DNA of 64,000 nucleotides from an uncultured cyanobacterium (GTDB lineage Bacteria; Cyanobacteriota; Cyanobacteriia; Cyanobacteriales; Geitlerinemataceae), in assembly GCA_937899645.1 (NCBI GenBank), contig CALCCD010000031.1, positions 17,242-81,241 on the forward strand. The letters run 5' to 3'. The stretch's first letter is position 1, and each line of letters begins with the position of its first letter. The notes below the pieces were generated by a model. That model had not been told where the DNA came from, searched no databases, and worked only from the letters and a program-made list of their open reading frames with translations. Below, piece after piece: positions 55,599 through 64,000 of the stretch. Made by a program: the position numbers and the translations under genes.

Positions 55599-57341
55599 AT
55601 GACCAACAAATTCACCAGCTCTTCGCCCCTCGAGTTCTACTTCGCCCACCTCGAGACCGTCTGTCCGACGATCGTCTATCAGGAATTCGAGCGCGACATC
55701 GCCAAGTCCATTGCCAACGCCCACTGGGACAACCCCGAATCGCCTCTCGATTTGAATAACTTCGCCGTTATCGCCCTGATCGAAGCTGAAAATGCCGACG
55801 ACGATGGTGAAAGAGAGCTGCTGATCGATCTGGCGCTCGAAGCCCTACAGAAAGGCGTCGAGCGCGATCGGCACCCGCTCTGCGCGGCCCATATGGCCGC
55901 CGTGTTTTACCTAATCGGCGATCGCGTGGCCGCCGACGAAATCGCCAACAGCACCCTCGCCGATGCCTTTCAGGCCGCGCACTACCACGCTGCGGGCGAG
56001 GCCAGCGAGTCGATCGGCTTAGTGTACCTGCCACCGCTATTCGATCGCGCCGCCAGCGAGGCGACGATCGGCGAGCTGTTCCGCAGCCCGTCGGCTCACT
56101 ACCAAGCGCTAATTTTCTTAGCTCAGGCGCTGGTCTTTACGCAACCGCTGATGTGCGCGAGCGCGACGGGGCGGCGCTGGCTCGAGTTCTCCGTCAGCCT
56201 GCTGTCCGAAACGCCTCACACCAACCTGATGCTCGGCCTATCGCACCTGCACGAGTGCCACGCCGAGGGGCTGCTCTACCTGCACCGCGCCCAGCAGGCC
56301 GACCCTGCCGCGCCGAATGTCTTACAGGCGCTGTCGCTGGCGTATCGAGATCGCGGCCATCTCAAAAATGCCGAACTCTGGAAGACCGTGGCCTGCGCCT
56401 GTCAGTTTCCCGAACTCACCACGCCGCCGGAGTGGCGCTGGACGGAAGTCGATGTCGATAGCTCGATGACCTATGTGGCCTACGACGACTGCACCTTAGC
56501 GGTCGAGTCCCGCCTCAGCAGCGTATCCACCAGCACTCTGCTCGCCCAAGGCGACTGGCCGGAGCGCGAGATCGAATTCTGGCGCGTTTGGCTCAAGCCG
56601 GACGCGATCGCGATCGACGTCGGTGCGGATATCGGGCAGTTCGCCATTAGCGCCGCGAAGCGAGTCGGCAGCGCCGGACGTGCGATCGCCCTCGAAGCCG
56701 ACCCGGCTTGCATGAACTGTCTGAAGGAAACCCAGAAGGTCAACCGCCTCGATCGCCTCACGCTCTATCTTGCGATCGCCTGCGATCGCAACGAGTCGCC
56801 CGACTGGTTCGCTGATGCTGCCACGGAGGCTTTCGGTGATGACATCAGCAACGAGGGCTTTGACAAATGGCAGACTCAACCGACCAGCAGCGCGCCCGTA
56901 CCGCCAGCGCCGCGCAACACCGTCGAGCACCTGACTCTCGACGCGCTGATGTTCCGAGAAGAGCTGCCGCGCGTTGACTTTATTCGCATCGATCGCGCCC
57001 ACTGCACCCTGGAAATGCTGGCGGGCGCGACTCAGCTTCTGTCGATCTTCCAGCCGACGCTACTCTTCGGCCTGTCGCCCGATATCCCCGATCGAAACCT
57101 CACTTTCGGCAACGCCCTACGCGCGATCGGCTACAAGCTCTACCACTACAAGCCCTACGTCAAGCAGCTCGTCCCCATCGATTCGATGCGCGAACTGACC
57201 GAGAACCTGGTGGTGGGCGCGAACGCGATCGCCATCCACCCCAGCCAGTACGACAGCGTTATCTCCTTGGGCTATGCCGACGCCAAGCTCGCTGACGAAG
57301 CCGCCCTCGCCGAGCTATTGCTGGCGGGAGATCCTCAATAG
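55599..57341 (+). CDS. TPR-like plus FkbM-family methyltransferase
   Basis: About 580 residues from ATG 55599. The frame is open far upstream, overlapping rimI, but that part is not protein-like. Residues 1-275 are helical and TPR-like. Residues 335-560 are an FkbM SAM-dependent methyltransferase: IDVGADIGQF (SAM loop), ALEADPACMNCLKETQKVN, and VDFIRID followed by a helix, ending in YKLYHYKP. FkbM enzymes methylate sugar or polyketide hydroxyls; the substrate here is unknown. The normally strict GANxG loop reads GADIG, a mild variant. Confidence 0.8.
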   Translation: MTNKFTSSSPLEFYFAHLETVCPTIVYQEFERDIAKSIANAHWDNPESPLDLNNFAVIALIEAENADDDGERELLIDLALEALQKGVERDRHPLCAAHMAAVFYLIGDRVAADEIANSTLADAFQAAHYHAAGEASESIGLVYLPPLFDRAASEATIGELFRSPSAHYQALIFLAQALVFTQPLMCASATGRRWLEFSVSLLSETPHTNLMLGLSHLHECHAEGLLYLHRAQQADPAAPNVLQALSLAYRDRGHLKNAELWKTVACACQFPELTTPPEWRWTEVDVDSSMTYVAYDDCTLAVESRLSSVSTSTLLAQGDWPEREIEFWRVWLKPDAIAIDVGADIGQFAISAAKRVGSAGRAIALEADPACMNCLKETQKVNRLDRLTLYLAIACDRNESPDWFADAATEAFGDDISNEGFDKWQTQPTSSAPVPPAPRNTVEHLTLDALMFREELPRVDFIRIDRAHCTLEMLAGATQLLSIFQPTLLFGLSPDIPDRNLTFGNALRAIGYKLYHYKPYVKQLVPIDSMRELTENLVVGANAIAIHPSQYDSVISLGYADAKLADEAALAELLLAGDPQ

Positions 57342-57717
57342 GAAATTCCCCACAGAAGACTTTCGTCGGAGATCCTCAGCCGCCATCGCAGAAACGCGCC
57401 GACTAAGAGCGCTTACTCCGGTATTCGAGCGAAGGCCGATCGCCTTGCGATGACGACCGACATCCCCTGCACGATAACGAGCTTGGAAGCCCGGGCCGCG
57501 CGCTCGATGGCCCGTCAGAGTACGACAAAACTTAACTTTTCCACGCCGACCCGAGACACTAGGGTAAATACTAGGCCGCTTCCGTATCTTCGAGCCCACC
57601 ATTGGCAAGCACGCGGCCATCGCCCGACCATCGCAATTACGTTCGAGGGATCGCCCGTCAATGACACCCAGATCGCCGTTACAAGTCGCTCGATCGAGCG
57701 ACCTGTCGCTATCCGTC
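57342..57717. other. Intergenic region upstream of the GGCT-like gene
   Basis: 376 bases with no supported gene, promoter or hairpin terminator; frames that are open here lack starts and protein-like composition. Confidence 0.3.
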
Positions 57718-58266
57718 ATGCCTGACCCCACCAGGTCATCCGCCGCTCGCTCCGCCAACCAACGCGACCGGCCCGCAGCCGAGCCGAGCTTTTACTACTT
57801 CGCCTACGGTAGCTGCATGTGCCCGGTCGATCTCCAGCGCACCTTCGAGGAAAGCACCCGCGACTACGTGATCGGAATGGCCCACCTCGATCGCTACCGC
57901 CTTGCTTTCAACCGCCGCTCCGACCGGCGTAACTGTGGCGTCCTCGATATCGTGGCCGATCGCAGCACCCACGTCGAAGGCGTCCTCTACCGTCTGCCCT
58001 GGCGGCTGAGCGATCGCCTCGACGAGCGCGAAGAGATTCCCACCCGTGGCTACCAGCGCGAAAGCGTCACCGTGACCTGCGGCAGTCGCATCTACTCCGA
58101 CGTGCGAACGTACAGCGTCGTCAACAAGCTCCCCCGCGAGCTAGCTCCGAACGACTGGTACTTCAACGTCGTGCTGCGTGACGCAGTGACCTGCGGCCTT
58201 TCGGAGCAATACTGCTGGCGACTGTTCGAGCATATGCACGCGCTCCAACAGCAGCAGATAGCCTAG
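57718..58266 (+). CDS. Gamma-glutamylcyclotransferase-like (GGCT fold) protein
   Basis: About 182 residues from ATG 57718. The substrate loop YFAYGSCMCPVDL corresponds to the YGSNM motif of the GGCT/AIG2 fold. GVLYRLPWRLSDRLDEREEIPTRGYQRESVTV carries the conserved acidic segment, with Glu near residue 105, and the C-terminal helix ends the domain. In place of YGSN the loop reads YGSC. Likely acts on gamma-glutamyl compounds, but this is inferred from fold only. Confidence 0.75.
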   Translation: MPDPTRSSAARSANQRDRPAAEPSFYYFAYGSCMCPVDLQRTFEESTRDYVIGMAHLDRYRLAFNRRSDRRNCGVLDIVADRSTHVEGVLYRLPWRLSDRLDEREEIPTRGYQRESVTVTCGSRIYSDVRTYSVVNKLPRELAPNDWYFNVVLRDAVTCGLSEQYCWRLFEHMHALQQQQIA

Positions 58267-59174
58267 CTCGTTACGAGACCCGTCTGACGAACCGGTTGCA
58301 CGAGTCGTTCTCGAGCAATCTCCGAATCATTACCAAACCGTCTCGAGCTGTCCCCAAACTTCTGGCTGACCGATCGCGAGCGTTTCGCTGGCGTTTCGCT
58401 GGGTGTTGCCACACCGACCATCAGTTTTTGGTGTTTTCGCACCCGGCGGCACATCCCGTAACACTGTTGAAACCACGCAAAGCTCGGACGCGATCTTCTT
58501 GTAACGCTCCGCAGTTTTTCGCAACGCGATCGTCGTGCCAGGTATCACAAACGACACAAGCGATACAAGCAAAAACCCAAATTAAACGGCAAGCAAGACC
58601 GAGATTTTCCTCGCATATCCATACGTTTAAAAAGTAAATCGACGCCTTTTTATTCGCCGTTTTCGTATATGCTTTAAGCAGTTATGACACCGCGTCGTAC
58701 TTCAGAGATACAGCTTGAATTCTGGCTTTAGTATTTACAGAGGACTGCAGTCAAGCGATTGCATCGCGCGATCGGCAGCGTTGTTTCTCTTGTTAATTGC
58801 TGCCACCCAAGCTGCCGCGAACTCGCTCGACCTTAAATTGACGGTCGAGCGGGCTTCAAAGCAAGCGAAAGTACTGACCGAGCGACGTTCGGTGACATTT
58901 ACCGTGTCTGCACGCGATCGCGATCGCTGACACCCTGGGATTGGGCTTTTGTATAGTAAATAGTGACATGGCAGCGTCCGTGCTGTCCGCTAGCCCCAGG
59001 TCGATCGGCGCGGACTCCAAAAAGTTACGGAACGAGGGTTGAGTGCATCGAAGGTTTCAACAGTCTAGTCAGCCGCTAAGCTCGCAATCCCGTCAGGGTA
59101 AACGTTTGCGCACACCACGCGGACATCTCCCCAGAGCTTTTGCCAGGAACGTTACCTAGGCAAGGAAAACTCGT
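58267..59174. other. Long intergenic region upstream of the pix/pil operon
   Basis: About 900 bases with no convincing gene. A TTG-initiated frame at 58715-58930 encodes a hydrophobic stretch but lacks a ribosome-binding site. The promoter of the chemotaxis-like operon should lie here. Confidence 0.35.
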
Positions 59175-60353
59175 ATGACAGTAGCTTCTCCCAAGCAGCA
59201 TGAAAGTATTTTTATCGCACGGCTCGTTCAGCAGGCTAAAAAGCAACTGACCGGGCAGCTCGACATTCAATCTGCCAGCGGCGAGCGATGGACAGTTTAC
59301 TTCTGCGTCGGCCGCATCATCTGGGCGACGCACCACAACCGCAGCGTCCGCGCTCTGCGCTACCACCTCAGTCGCATCAGTCCGGAGCTCGAGTTTAAAA
59401 GCTTAGTCGTCCGCGAAGCCGATCGCTTTTTTTCCTGGGACTACCAGGTGCTCTGGGTACTCGAGAAGCGCAAAACCCTGTCGATGGAAGAGGCGGGCAT
59501 GGCGATCAAAGAGACGATCGTCGATTGCATGTTCGATATTTTGCGCCACGAGCAGCAGGGCGCGCTTCAGTTCAAGCTGCTCAAACACGAGGCGCTCAAC
59601 ATGTTGCGCATGCAGCTCGTCGCGCTCAACGTCGTCGCCTTGATCAAAAAGGCCCAGGCTCATTACAGGCAGTGGCGCAACAGCAAGCTGGCGGGTATCG
59701 ATCCGGACGCCGTACCCTCGATCGTCGATGCGGCCAACCTCGAGGCGAACGTCCCAGCCAAAGTGTTCGCCCAGCTCCGCAAACGCATCGACGGGCGCAC
59801 CTCCTTACGCGAGCTGTCTTGCATTGTCAATGTCGATTTGGTGCGGCTGGCGCGATCGCTCGCCGTCTATATCCACAAAGGCTGGATTTCGGTGCTGCCC
59901 GCTCCGGATATTCCGCGCCCCTTGCCGCCGATCGATAAGCCTGCAACCTCGCAGACCGAAGATCGCCGCCAGCTCCTGATTGCCTGCGTCGATGACAGCC
60001 CTCAGATTTGCGAGCTGATGAAGAAGATCGTCACCGAGGCGGGCTACCGCTTCGTGAGCGTAACGGACTCGGTGCGGGCGCTGCCGATCTTGCTCGAGAA
60101 GCAGCCCAATATGATTTTTCTCGACCTGGTGATGCCGGTGGCTAACGGCTACGAGGTCTGCACCCAGCTTCGGCGCATGTCGGCATTCGAGGCGACGCCG
60201 ATCGTGATTTTGACGGGGAACGATGGCGTGGTCGATCGCGTGCGCGCAAAGATGGTCAAAGCCTCAGAGTTTCTCAGCAAACCCGTCGATAGAAACAAAG
60301 TTCTCGCCACGATCGAACGGTTGCTACTACTGAGCGCGCCGCCCGCAATTTAA
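59175..60353 (+). CDS. pixG: PatA/PixG-type response regulator (PATAN + REC)
   Basis: 392 residues. The N-terminal PATAN/DUF4388-type domain (about 8-115: LTGQLDIQSASGERWTVYFCVGRIIWATH) is followed by a helical middle part and a REC domain from about 268. The phospho-acceptor Asp is in MIFLDLVMP, with the conserved Thr in VILTGND and Lys in FLSKPVD. This is the PixG/PilG type that starts phototaxis and motility gene sets in cyanobacteria. Followed by a CheY, a CheW and an MCP gene in the same order as pixGHIJ. Confidence 0.88.
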   Translation: MTVASPKQHESIFIARLVQQAKKQLTGQLDIQSASGERWTVYFCVGRIIWATHHNRSVRALRYHLSRISPELEFKSLVVREADRFFSWDYQVLWVLEKRKTLSMEEAGMAIKETIVDCMFDILRHEQQGALQFKLLKHEALNMLRMQLVALNVVALIKKAQAHYRQWRNSKLAGIDPDAVPSIVDAANLEANVPAKVFAQLRKRIDGRTSLRELSCIVNVDLVRLARSLAVYIHKGWISVLPAPDIPRPLPPIDKPATSQTEDRRQLLIACVDDSPQICELMKKIVTEAGYRFVSVTDSVRALPILLEKQPNMIFLDLVMPVANGYEVCTQLRRMSAFEATPIVILTGNDGVVDRVRAKMVKASEFLSKPVDRNKVLATIERLLLLSAPPAI

Positions 60354-60866
60354 AAGCCTGTGCCCGACTTGTCCCGGCCCTTTTAAGGGAGACCGTCAGA
60401 GCCCGATCAAATGCCCCAGCACAGACTCTCAGTACAACTTCTCGAAACTCAGCCCGAAACGGGCAAAAGGAACAGCGTGGCTGAACTCATGTGGCCTCGG
60501 CGGCGAAGGTTCGACCGATCGATCGACAAAAGCTCTTAGGTGAAACTCCTAGGTAAATCGAGCGGTTTCGCGACCGTGCTACCGTGACTTTTCCGTAATA
60601 TCGCGCAAACAAATACCAACGAGTTAAAAGATGAGAGATACAATTTTTTTTGTTAGCCTATCTACAGTGAGTCCGAGCCTTTTCAATCGTCGAGACGATC
60701 GTTGCAAAAAACCGAGTTACAGGTCTTAGATTACGCATGGAGCCTGCACCGGTAAATGCTGAAGAGCTCTAATGTTAAAAACAAGAGAGCCCGACGGTTT
60801 TCCGAGAATGTTGCGGTTGTGGGCGCGGTTTCAATTTCATTCTTGATTCTTTTGGGGTTTATTTAG
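60354..60866. other. Intergenic region between pixG-like and pixH-like genes
   Basis: 513 bases with no gene. AT-rich in its second half, with an A5TTTTTTTT stretch near 60640. The length suggests a separate promoter for the pixH-like gene. Confidence 0.3.
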
Positions 60867-61229
60867 ATGGGAACTGTTTTGGTCGTGGAAGACGGGCAAA
60901 CTGATCGCGAGCGCATTAATCGCTTGCTCAAGCAAAGCGGGCACATTGTTGCCAACGTTGAAACGCGCGACGAGACCTTTGCCTACCTGGACACCACGAA
61001 GCCCGACCTCATCGTTCTCGACGTGATTTTGCCCGGTCAAAGCGGCTTCGAGATTTGTCGCGAGCTGAAAGGTAGCGACTCTACAAAGTCGATTCCGGTG
61101 ATGATCTGCTCGAGCAAGGGTACGGACGTCGATAAGACCTGGGGCAATATGCTCGGTGCCGACGCCTACCTGACCAAACCAGTCGATGAGTCGGAGCTGA
61201 CGACGACCATCAAGCGCCTGCTGGGGTAG
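60867..61229 (+). CDS. pixH: CheY-like response regulator (PixH/PilH type)
   Basis: 120 residues, a lone REC domain. VLVVEDGQTDR has the acidic pair, LIVLDVILPG the phospho-acceptor Asp, MICSSKGT the Ser/Thr switch and YLTKPVDE the Lys. It is the small output or sink regulator of the phototaxis pathway. Confidence 0.9.
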   Translation: MGTVLVVEDGQTDRERINRLLKQSGHIVANVETRDETFAYLDTTKPDLIVLDVILPGQSGFEICRELKGSDSTKSIPVMICSSKGTDVDKTWGNMLGADAYLTKPVDESELTTTIKRLLG

Positions 61230-61508
61230 GTCTTTTTCGCTCGTGCGGCGCTTCGAGCCCCACCGCACGGGCGATCGCCTCTCGTTCGGCCGCTGGGTTC
61301 AGCCAACTCGTTCGGCCATCATCGCCCTAGCTTTTCTCGACCGTTAACGGCATCGGAATCGCGCCCGCCGTCCGCTGGCTTAGCGATAAGTCCCTTTTCG
61401 ACGACCCATCCAGCTACCGCTTCCGGCAAGCATCTCACCCGGCCTCGGCCAACATCTCGCTCCGGCCGCATCGACCTCGACCGCTTTTCCTTCGCTTTCG
61501 GTTCGCCA

Positions 61509-62069
61509 ATGTCTTTCGCCCCACCTCCTGGCGGCAGTCCGCCTTACGAGCTCGCTCCCGACGCTGCCATCTCAGCGACAATGAACTTTGGCGGCGCGGA
61601 CAGTCCGCAGGTCGTGCAAAAGTTTTTGCAATTTCTCGTGCGCCAAGGCGATCGCGCGCTGATTCCGGTCGAGGCGATCTCGGAGATCGTGACGGTTCGC
61701 ATTCCGGAAGTGCTGCCCGTTCCCCAGATGCGCGACTGCGTGCTCGGTGTTTACAACTGGCGCGGCGAGATGCTCTGGATCGTCGATCTCGGCGAGGCGC
61801 TGGGCTTCTCGCCGCTGTTTGCAGGCAAGCCGCCACCGACGGCGATCGCGATCGTCATCGAACACGACGATCGCACGATCGGGTTTGTCGTTCCCCAGGT
61901 GCTCGACCTCGAGCTGTACAACCTCCAGCGACAGCAACCGCCCGACCCGCAGCTGTTCCCTGCCAGTTTGATGCCTTTCCTATCGGGATATTTCATTGGC
62001 GACGAGAACGATATCTCGATCGCGATCGACGTTCCCTCCGTGTTTAGCGCGCTGCAACAGGGTGACTGA
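61509..62069 (+). CDS. pixI: CheW-like coupling protein (PixI/PilI type)
   Basis: 186 residues. A CheW domain from about residue 38: FLQFLVRQGDRALIPVEAISEIVTVR, then VLGVYNWRGEMLWIVDLGEALG and GFVVPQVLDLELY. The N-terminal 35 residues are Pro/Gly-rich. It links the chemoreceptor to the CheA-type kinase. A 279-base gap separates it from the CheY gene; no hairpin is seen there. Confidence 0.88.
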   Translation: MSFAPPPGGSPPYELAPDAAISATMNFGGADSPQVVQKFLQFLVRQGDRALIPVEAISEIVTVRIPEVLPVPQMRDCVLGVYNWRGEMLWIVDLGEALGFSPLFAGKPPPTAIAIVIEHDDRTIGFVVPQVLDLELYNLQRQQPPDPQLFPASLMPFLSGYFIGDENDISIAIDVPSVFSALQQGD

Positions 62070-62188
62070 ACGACGGCGCGCCCGCCGCACCGCGCACCGA
62101 TTTCCGTGTCTTCCGTGCCGACATCTACTGTCTCCCAGCTTTTTCAACCCCGTCCGAACCTCAGTCACTTTCCAGGAAATTGTCCATC

Positions 62189-64000
62189 ATGGCTCCCCAA
62201 GAGTTGTCTTCCCGAGAAGCGTCCACCTTCGAGCAGTCGCTGAAAGACTTGCGCCAGCAGGTTGCCACCGTTGTCGAGCAGATGCGCGGTGCCAACAGTC
62301 CTAAAGACGTGCTGGAAATGGCGGCGATCCAGGTGCGGCAGATGCTGCGCGTCGATCGCGTGTTGATGTTGCGCTTCCTCGCTCCTCGCACCGACGGTAT
62401 CTCGACCTCACTCTCGTCGGAGATGCTGTTTCGCGAAGATGCGCGCGACAGCGTTTTGTCGTATCTCTACAGCACCCGCAATGATGGAAACGTCGGGGAC
62501 GGCGGCAACGCCCGCAGTAATGGCAACGGCGGCAACGGCTACCGCAACGGCAGCAAGGACGCCGACGAATTTTCCGGGCATAAGGGTCTGGTGGTGGCCG
62601 AATCCTTGGGGCGGGGCTGGACGCCGACTCGAGGTCAGGCCGTTCACCTGACCGGGTTCGGGTTCGACACGCCCGACGAGTACCTTTCGCATCCGTTCGT
62701 GTCGATCGCCGATACCGATCGCACCAACCTGACGCCCTACCAGCGCCAAATCCTCGAACGTTACCAGGTCAAGGCCAGTCTCAACGTGCCGGTGTGCATC
62801 GGTCGCAACTTTTGGGGCGTGATGTCGGTGCAGCAGTGCGATCGCTCCTATCAGTGGGCCGAGCGCGAGATCGTCTTCGTGCGGCAGGTGGTCGCCGAGA
62901 TGGCCGTGATGATGCAGCAGTTCGACCTCGATCGCAGCGTGGACGAGACCGTCGCCATCCTGCGCGAATCGTTCCAGCATGAAACCGATACGTTCGAGCT
63001 GGCCACCGCACGCGATCGCGCCGTCACCCAGACTATCGACCGCATCCGCCGCACCTTGGAGATCGAGACGATCTTCGATACGGCGACCAAAGAAGTGCGA
63101 TCGCTCGTGGAGTGCGATCGCGTCGGCGTTTATCGTTTTAACCCCGACTGGAGCGGCGCGTTCGTGGCCGAATCGGTGGGGCCGGGCTGGGCTCCCCTGG
63201 TCGAGCGCCAGGAGCAGATTCCCGACCTCCAGCGCAACATTAGCGACTGCGACTCGTTCAAGCCGCTGATCGACGCCTCGAGCTACATCGAACCCCAATA
63301 CGAAGACTCCTACCTGAAGGTAACCAAAGGCGGGCGCTTCGCCGAGAAGAAAACCTTTACGGTGACCGATATTTACGACGCGGGCTTTACGCCGTGCTAC
63401 CTGAACGTCCTCAAGCAGTATCAGTGCCGCTCCTACTCGATCGTGCCGATCTTCCAGGGCGAGCGGCTCTGGGGCCTGCTGGCGGCTTACCAAAACGACG
63501 CACCGCGCCAGTGGGAAGACGACGAGGTCGGGCTGCTGGTGCGTATCGCCGAGCAGCTCGGTATCGCGCTCCAGCAAGCCGAAAACCTGGCGCAGTTGCG
63601 CAAACAGTCCCGCCAGCTCGAGAAATCTGCCGATCGCGATCGCGCCGTCGCCCAAACCATCGACCGCATTCGCCGCAAGCTGGATGTGGACGACATCTTC
63701 AACACCACCACCAACGAGGTGCGCGCCTTGCTGGAGTGCGATCGCGTCGGCGTTTACCGCTTCAATCCCGACTGGAGCGGCGGCTTTGTGGCCGAGTCGG
63801 TAGCAGCGGGCTGGATTCCCCTAATCGAGCGCCAGAAGCTCGATCCATCGATGGGCAGCGCCAGCGACTGCGACTCACTACAGCCACTGATCGACGCCTC
63901 CGCGTACGTTGATACCCAATTCAACGACACCTATCTGAAAGACAACAAAGGCGGGCGCTTCGCCGAGAAGAAAAGCTTCACGGTGACGGATATCTACGAT
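62189..64000 (+). CDS. pixJ: PixJ/PilJ-type photoreceptor with tandem GAF domains, 3' end beyond window
   Basis: 604 residues are visible and the frame is open at the right edge. A coiled start and GAF1 (about 30-235, with a Gly/Asn-rich insert near 100-125 and no bilin Cys) precede GAF2 (about 275-435) and GAF3 (from 455), which are close repeats of each other. GAF2 has the cyanobacteriochrome layout: the segment FTVTDIYDAGFTPCYLNVL with Cys403 at the bilin-attachment position, then YSIVPIFQGERLWGLLAAYQN. The residue after Cys is Tyr404 instead of the usual His. Methyl-accepting and HAMP parts, expected downstream, are outside the window. No N-terminal membrane helix is seen. It is probably a light sensor for phototaxis. 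Confidence 0.85.
   Translation, partial: MAPQELSSREASTFEQSLKDLRQQVATVVEQMRGANSPKDVLEMAAIQVRQMLRVDRVLMLRFLAPRTDGISTSLSSEMLFREDARDSVLSYLYSTRNDGNVGDGGNARSNGNGGNGYRNGSKDADEFSGHKGLVVAESLGRGWTPTRGQAVHLTGFGFDTPDEYLSHPFVSIADTDRTNLTPYQRQILERYQVKASLNVPVCIGRNFWGVMSVQQCDRSYQWAEREIVFVRQVVAEMAVMMQQFDLDRSVDETVAILRESFQHETDTFELATARDRAVTQTIDRIRRTLEIETIFDTATKEVRSLVECDRVGVYRFNPDWSGAFVAESVGPGWAPLVERQEQIPDLQRNISDCDSFKPLIDASSYIEPQYEDSYLKVTKGGRFAEKKTFTVTDIYDAGFTPCYLNVLKQYQCRSYSIVPIFQGERLWGLLAAYQNDAPRQWEDDEVGLLVRIAEQLGIALQQAENLAQLRKQSRQLEKSADRDRAVAQTIDRIRRKLDVDDIFNTTTNEVRALLECDRVGVYRFNPDWSGGFVAESVAAGWIPLIERQKLDPSMGSASDCDSLQPLIDASAYVDTQFNDTYLKDNKGGRFAEKKSFTVTDIYD

Noticed and set aside
58715..58930. 71-residue TTG-started frame with a hydrophobic stretch
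   Set aside because: No ribosome-binding site, non-ATG start, and no resemblance to known small proteins.

Overview
The window is cyanobacterial chromosome. The palindrome GCGATCGC (HIP1) and its CGATCG core occur throughout. The gene set is also cyanobacterial: a Psb34-like photosystem II assembly protein, a Pix/Pil phototaxis operon with phytochrome-type GAF domains, a DUF928 plus CHASE2 pair, a PEP-CTERM protein, a pentapeptide-repeat protein and a PetC3-like Rieske protein. The DNA is GC-rich apart from one clearly AT-rich gene (10105-12114). I cannot name the species.

Layout. 1-10 kb: the 3' part of a giant RTX calcium-binding protein, a convergent GT39-type membrane glycosyltransferase overlapping purL, a PD-(D/E)XK nuclease, tRNA-Pro(GGG), a small secreted protein and a YHS-domain lipoprotein. 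10-25 kb: a Roco (LRR-Roc-COR) GTPase tightly coupled to a Uma2 nuclease, lipA, a FemAB-like protein, DUF928 plus CHASE2-GGDEF, then tgt, an unknown membrane protein, hrcA and a ClC-CBS-USP fusion. 25-40 kb: psb34, a candidate bacterial gasdermin-like protein, a hybrid sensor kinase, an orphan RHH protein, smc, a decayed IS4-family element, a small P-loop kinase, a PEP-CTERM protein, a TPR lipoprotein-like protein, an SDR protein, a metal ABC permease and a pentapeptide-repeat protein.

41-50.7 kb is the most unusual part. One divergent locus carries a large ResB and a large CcsA (system II cytochrome c assembly) followed by a PetC3-like Rieske protein on the minus strand. On the plus strand it carries a membrane-anchored tandem globin, a multiheme cytochrome with four CxxCH sites and one CX4CH site, a hexaheme cytochrome, a DUF3365-type haem lipoprotein, a bis-histidine b-type membrane protein and a HCF164/TxlA-like thioredoxin. 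By motif count this is about 12 c-haems, two b-haems and two globin haems. It looks like a self-contained membrane and periplasmic electron-transfer or nitrogen-oxide/oxygen-handling system with its own haem-attachment machinery. The substrate is not evident from sequence.

51-64 kb: a VanY-like peptidase, cdaA (c-di-AMP synthase) next to lysA, a RimI-like acetyltransferase, a TPR-FkbM methyltransferase, a gamma-glutamylcyclotransferase-like protein, and the start of a pixG-pixH-pixI-pixJ type phototaxis/motility operon that runs off the right edge.

Most gene calls rest on motifs recognised by eye. No database search was run. Starts were adjusted where family length or a Shine-Dalgarno sequence argued for it.
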